From the NCBI GenBank assembly GCA_938018055.1, contig CALIKL010000047.1, positions 1-45,494 of the forward strand: a stretch of DNA of 45,494 nt, in the 5' to 3' direction. This DNA is from an uncultured bacterium. GTDB taxonomy: Bacteria; Bacteroidota; Rhodothermia; Rhodothermales; UBA10348. How positions within the stretch are numbered: the first letter of the stretch is position 1; each line of letters begins with the position of its first letter. Below, one piece after another: positions 43,332 through 45,494 of this stretch. The notes under the pieces were generated by a model. The model did not search any database. It was not told the origin of the DNA and worked only from the letters and a program-made list of their open reading frames with translations. A program made the position numbers and the translations under genes.

Positions 43332-45494
43332 ATGTCTAGAACGCCATTGGCTCTTGGCTTCGCACTGTTTTCGCTGGCTCTCGCCGTAGGATGCGTTACC
43401 GGTGATTCAGGAAACTCCACCGCGAAAGATCACGCAGAGGTGGCATTTACCAACCTCGGACCGTCATCAGAATATGTTGGCGACACCGTATGCTTCGATT
43501 GCCATGAGGACCAGTATCAGGGGTTCTACGATCATGGTATGGCAAACTCGATGTACCTTTTGTCCAGGGACAATGCAGTCGAGTCGTTTGGTTCGGAGAT
43601 TGTTGTAGACTCTACAACCGGACTGCATTACGAAATGGTTGAGGCAGATTCTGGCTATTACCAGGTTGAGTTCCTGCTGGATGAAGACGGGAAGCGAACG
43701 CATGAGCTGGCACGCTCCATGAAATGGGTTGTCGGTTCAGGGACAACAGCACGAACGTATCTGGCAGAGAAAGACGGTTGGTTCTACGAGTTGCCCGTGA
43801 CGTGGTATACCCAGCAAGGTCGGTGGGACTTCAGTCCTGGATATCGGGTAGCCAACAAGCGTTTTAATCGAAAGATTGCCGACCGCTGTGTAGTGTGTCA
43901 TAACAGCTATCCTGACCCGGTACTCCAGACCAATGGGATGTATACCGATATGCCTTCGGGGATAGGTTGTGAGCGCTGTCATGGTCCAGGGTCTGATCAC
44001 GTGGAGGCACGCCTGGTTTCCGACCCTCCCGACGGCGAACCGGATGTCACGATTGTAAATCCAGCACATCTTTCACTGGAAGGGCGCCTAGACGTCTGCC
44101 AGCAGTGCCACCTCAATGGCACCGTGTCCCTGCTGCGTGATGGACAGGATCCCTATTCATACCGTCCGTCCCAACGGCTGGAAGACTATGTAGCGCTGTA
44201 TACGGGTCTTGAGTTCATAGAGGGCGAAGGAGAGGGTATTTCTGTTATATCCCATGCGGAAAGGATGATGCAAAGTGCATGCTATACGGAAACCTTCGAT
44301 ACTCCGATGCCGCTCGAATGCACGACCTGTCATGACCCCCATGAGGGTTTTCGTGACCAAGGGGATGCGTACTTCAATACCACCTGCATGAGTTGTCACA
44401 CGGGGGAAGATTTATCTGCCATCGATGCAGAGGGAGCGCTGGTGGTACACACTACGACTGCTAATTGCGTCGATTGCCATATGCCTCCAACCGACTTGAT
44501 CGAGGCACCTCATTCCGCTTTCACAGACCATTACATTCGGGTTGTGGAGCAGGAAGACATTGAACCACAAAAATCCGTCGAAGAAGACGTATTGATGGCC
44601 CATTTTGATCGGGATCGTACTCAGAGCCCCGATGCTCGGCTGTATGAAGGGATGGCCTACATCACGCGTGGGTACCAAGGGGGCGATCTGGAGTATCTCA
44701 GACAGGGCGTGGATATTCTGGCGGACGTTTTTGAGGATGGTCAACCATTCAGTGAGGCAGTTTATCTCCACGGATATGCCCTACTGCTACTTGAGCGCTA
44801 CGAAGAGGCGATCCTTTCGTTGGAAGAGTCGGTTCGTTTGGATCCTGGAAAGGCAGAGCGGTTGAATGCACTGGCTCAGGCCTATGAGTATGCGGGAAGT
44901 CGCGATCCCGTCCGGATTGAACGCTTGTACCGGGAAGCCCTTCGTGTCCAACCCAAACTGGCTGATATTCGGCTGAACCTCGGACGATTCTTACAGTCCA
45001 GAGGCCGAACTGAGGATGCAAGGACGCAATACCTTCAGGTTGTTGAAGACGAATCCTGGAATCCGCTCGGATACTACAACTTGGGTACCGTAGCGCTGCT
45101 GGAAGGCAACTTGGACGAGGCCGAGCGTCAACTGAATCAATCGTTGACACTTAACCCACTTTCGGGAGCAACACTGACAAACCTCGGTCTGGTTTTCTTA
45201 CAAAAGAGCAAGATCGCCGAAGCCCGCAAGTTGCTGGAGACTGCTGTTGAACGCGAACCAAATCTTCCAGAGGCGCTCGATAATCTCGGCTCGCTCTACC
45301 TCAATTTGGAAGTAGAAGAAGAGGCCATTTTCTATTTGAAACGTGCTACCCAGGTAAGACCGTACGCAGCTGGCATTCACGCCAAGCTTGCGCTTGCGTA
45401 TTTCCGGGTGGAACGCTTCAACGAAGCGCAGCAGAGTGCTCAGCAAGCGCTGGCGATTGATCCAAGTGAACCCCTCGCGCAGCAGATCCTGCAA
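43332..45494 (+). CDS. Multiheme c-type cytochrome with TPR repeats (3' partial)
   Basis: The frame is open to the last base, so the gene continues beyond the window; 721 residues are visible. The N-terminus looks like a lipoprotein or Sec signal (LALAVGC). Seven CxxCH heme sites are at about residues 54 (CFDCH), 186 (CVVCH), 213 (CERCH), 256 (CQQCH), 330 (CTTCH), 352 (CMSCH) and 379 (CVDCH). From about residue 430 to the end, TPR units repeat (for example LHGYALLLLERYEEAILSLEES, YYNLGTVALLEGNLDEAERQL, LDNLGSLYLNLEVEEEAIFYL). The protein is likely periplasmic or surface-attached and moves electrons, with the TPR part binding a partner. It depends on the Ccm system, part of which is in this window. 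Confidence 0.92.
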   Translation, partial: MSRTPLALGFALFSLALAVGCVTGDSGNSTAKDHAEVAFTNLGPSSEYVGDTVCFDCHEDQYQGFYDHGMANSMYLLSRDNAVESFGSEIVVDSTTGLHYEMVEADSGYYQVEFLLDEDGKRTHELARSMKWVVGSGTTARTYLAEKDGWFYELPVTWYTQQGRWDFSPGYRVANKRFNRKIADRCVVCHNSYPDPVLQTNGMYTDMPSGIGCERCHGPGSDHVEARLVSDPPDGEPDVTIVNPAHLSLEGRLDVCQQCHLNGTVSLLRDGQDPYSYRPSQRLEDYVALYTGLEFIEGEGEGISVISHAERMMQSACYTETFDTPMPLECTTCHDPHEGFRDQGDAYFNTTCMSCHTGEDLSAIDAEGALVVHTTTANCVDCHMPPTDLIEAPHSAFTDHYIRVVEQEDIEPQKSVEEDVLMAHFDRDRTQSPDARLYEGMAYITRGYQGGDLEYLRQGVDILADVFEDGQPFSEAVYLHGYALLLLERYEEAILSLEESVRLDPGKAERLNALAQAYEYAGSRDPVRIERLYREALRVQPKLADIRLNLGRFLQSRGRTEDARTQYLQVVEDESWNPLGYYNLGTVALLEGNLDEAERQLNQSLTLNPLSGATLTNLGLVFLQKSKIAEARKLLETAVEREPNLPEALDNLGSLYLNLEVEEEAIFYLKRATQVRPYAAGIHAKLALAYFRVERFNEAQQSAQQALAIDPSEPLAQQILQ

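Overview
The window is a chromosomal segment of a Gram-negative bacterium, most likely a mid-to-high-GC member of the Bacteroidota/Rhodothermota. The sequence evidence is a CarboxypepD_reg-plus-plug TonB-dependent receptor, a secreted protein with a type IX secretion (T9SS)-like C-terminal domain, a PorV/PorQ-family barrel, a complete menaquinone pathway, a YbbR-domain protein, TatA, and promoter-like sites of the TTG-N19/21-TAnnTTTG kind. Most genes are ordinary housekeeping or envelope genes. No tRNA, rRNA, CRISPR array, transposase or phage gene was recognised.

Layout. (1) 1-4579: two glycosyltransferases and two UDP-GlcNAc 2-epimerase paralogues for surface polysaccharide synthesis. (2) 4731-5524: two tandem BMC-H microcompartment shell genes with no enzyme partners in view; the second has a charged pore loop and a C-terminal Rho_N/SAP-like tail. 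(3) 5573-20705: a nearly gapless collinear run: ybbR-like, a membrane protein, menF, menD, an unknown 118-aa protein, menH, menB, menA, menC, menE, a small Cys-rich membrane protein, an esterase and metH. Many junctions overlap by 1-23 nt. (4) 20848-23774: bioY, rsmA and mgtE. (5) 23811-26965, minus strand: murB, then ccmB, ccmC, ccmD and ccmE, with a CxxxY-type CcmE. (6) 27131-34522: a prohibitin-like SPFH protein, a short MGMT-like protein, aroA and add (minus strand), tatA, sucD, engB and serA. (7) 34523-35173: a 651-bp gap with a near-consensus promoter and an unusual chain of about a dozen palindromes. (8) 35174-43152: TonB-dependent receptor, T9SS-like secreted protein and PorV/PorQ-like barrel, with codon choice suggesting high expression and a strong stem-loop after each gene. 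(9) 43332-end: a heptaheme cytochrome fused to TPR repeats, cut by the window edge.

How the parts fit: menaquinone synthesis, the Ccm cytochrome c maturation genes, the multiheme cytochrome, TatA and SucD together point to a quinone- and cytochrome-based respiratory metabolism. The polysaccharide genes and the envelope trio describe the cell surface. The least explained items are the orphan BMC-H pair at the head of the menaquinone run, the palindrome array before the TonB receptor, the unknown gene translationally coupled between menD and menH, and the variant CcmE. Everything here comes from reading the sequence; no database search or structure prediction was run.
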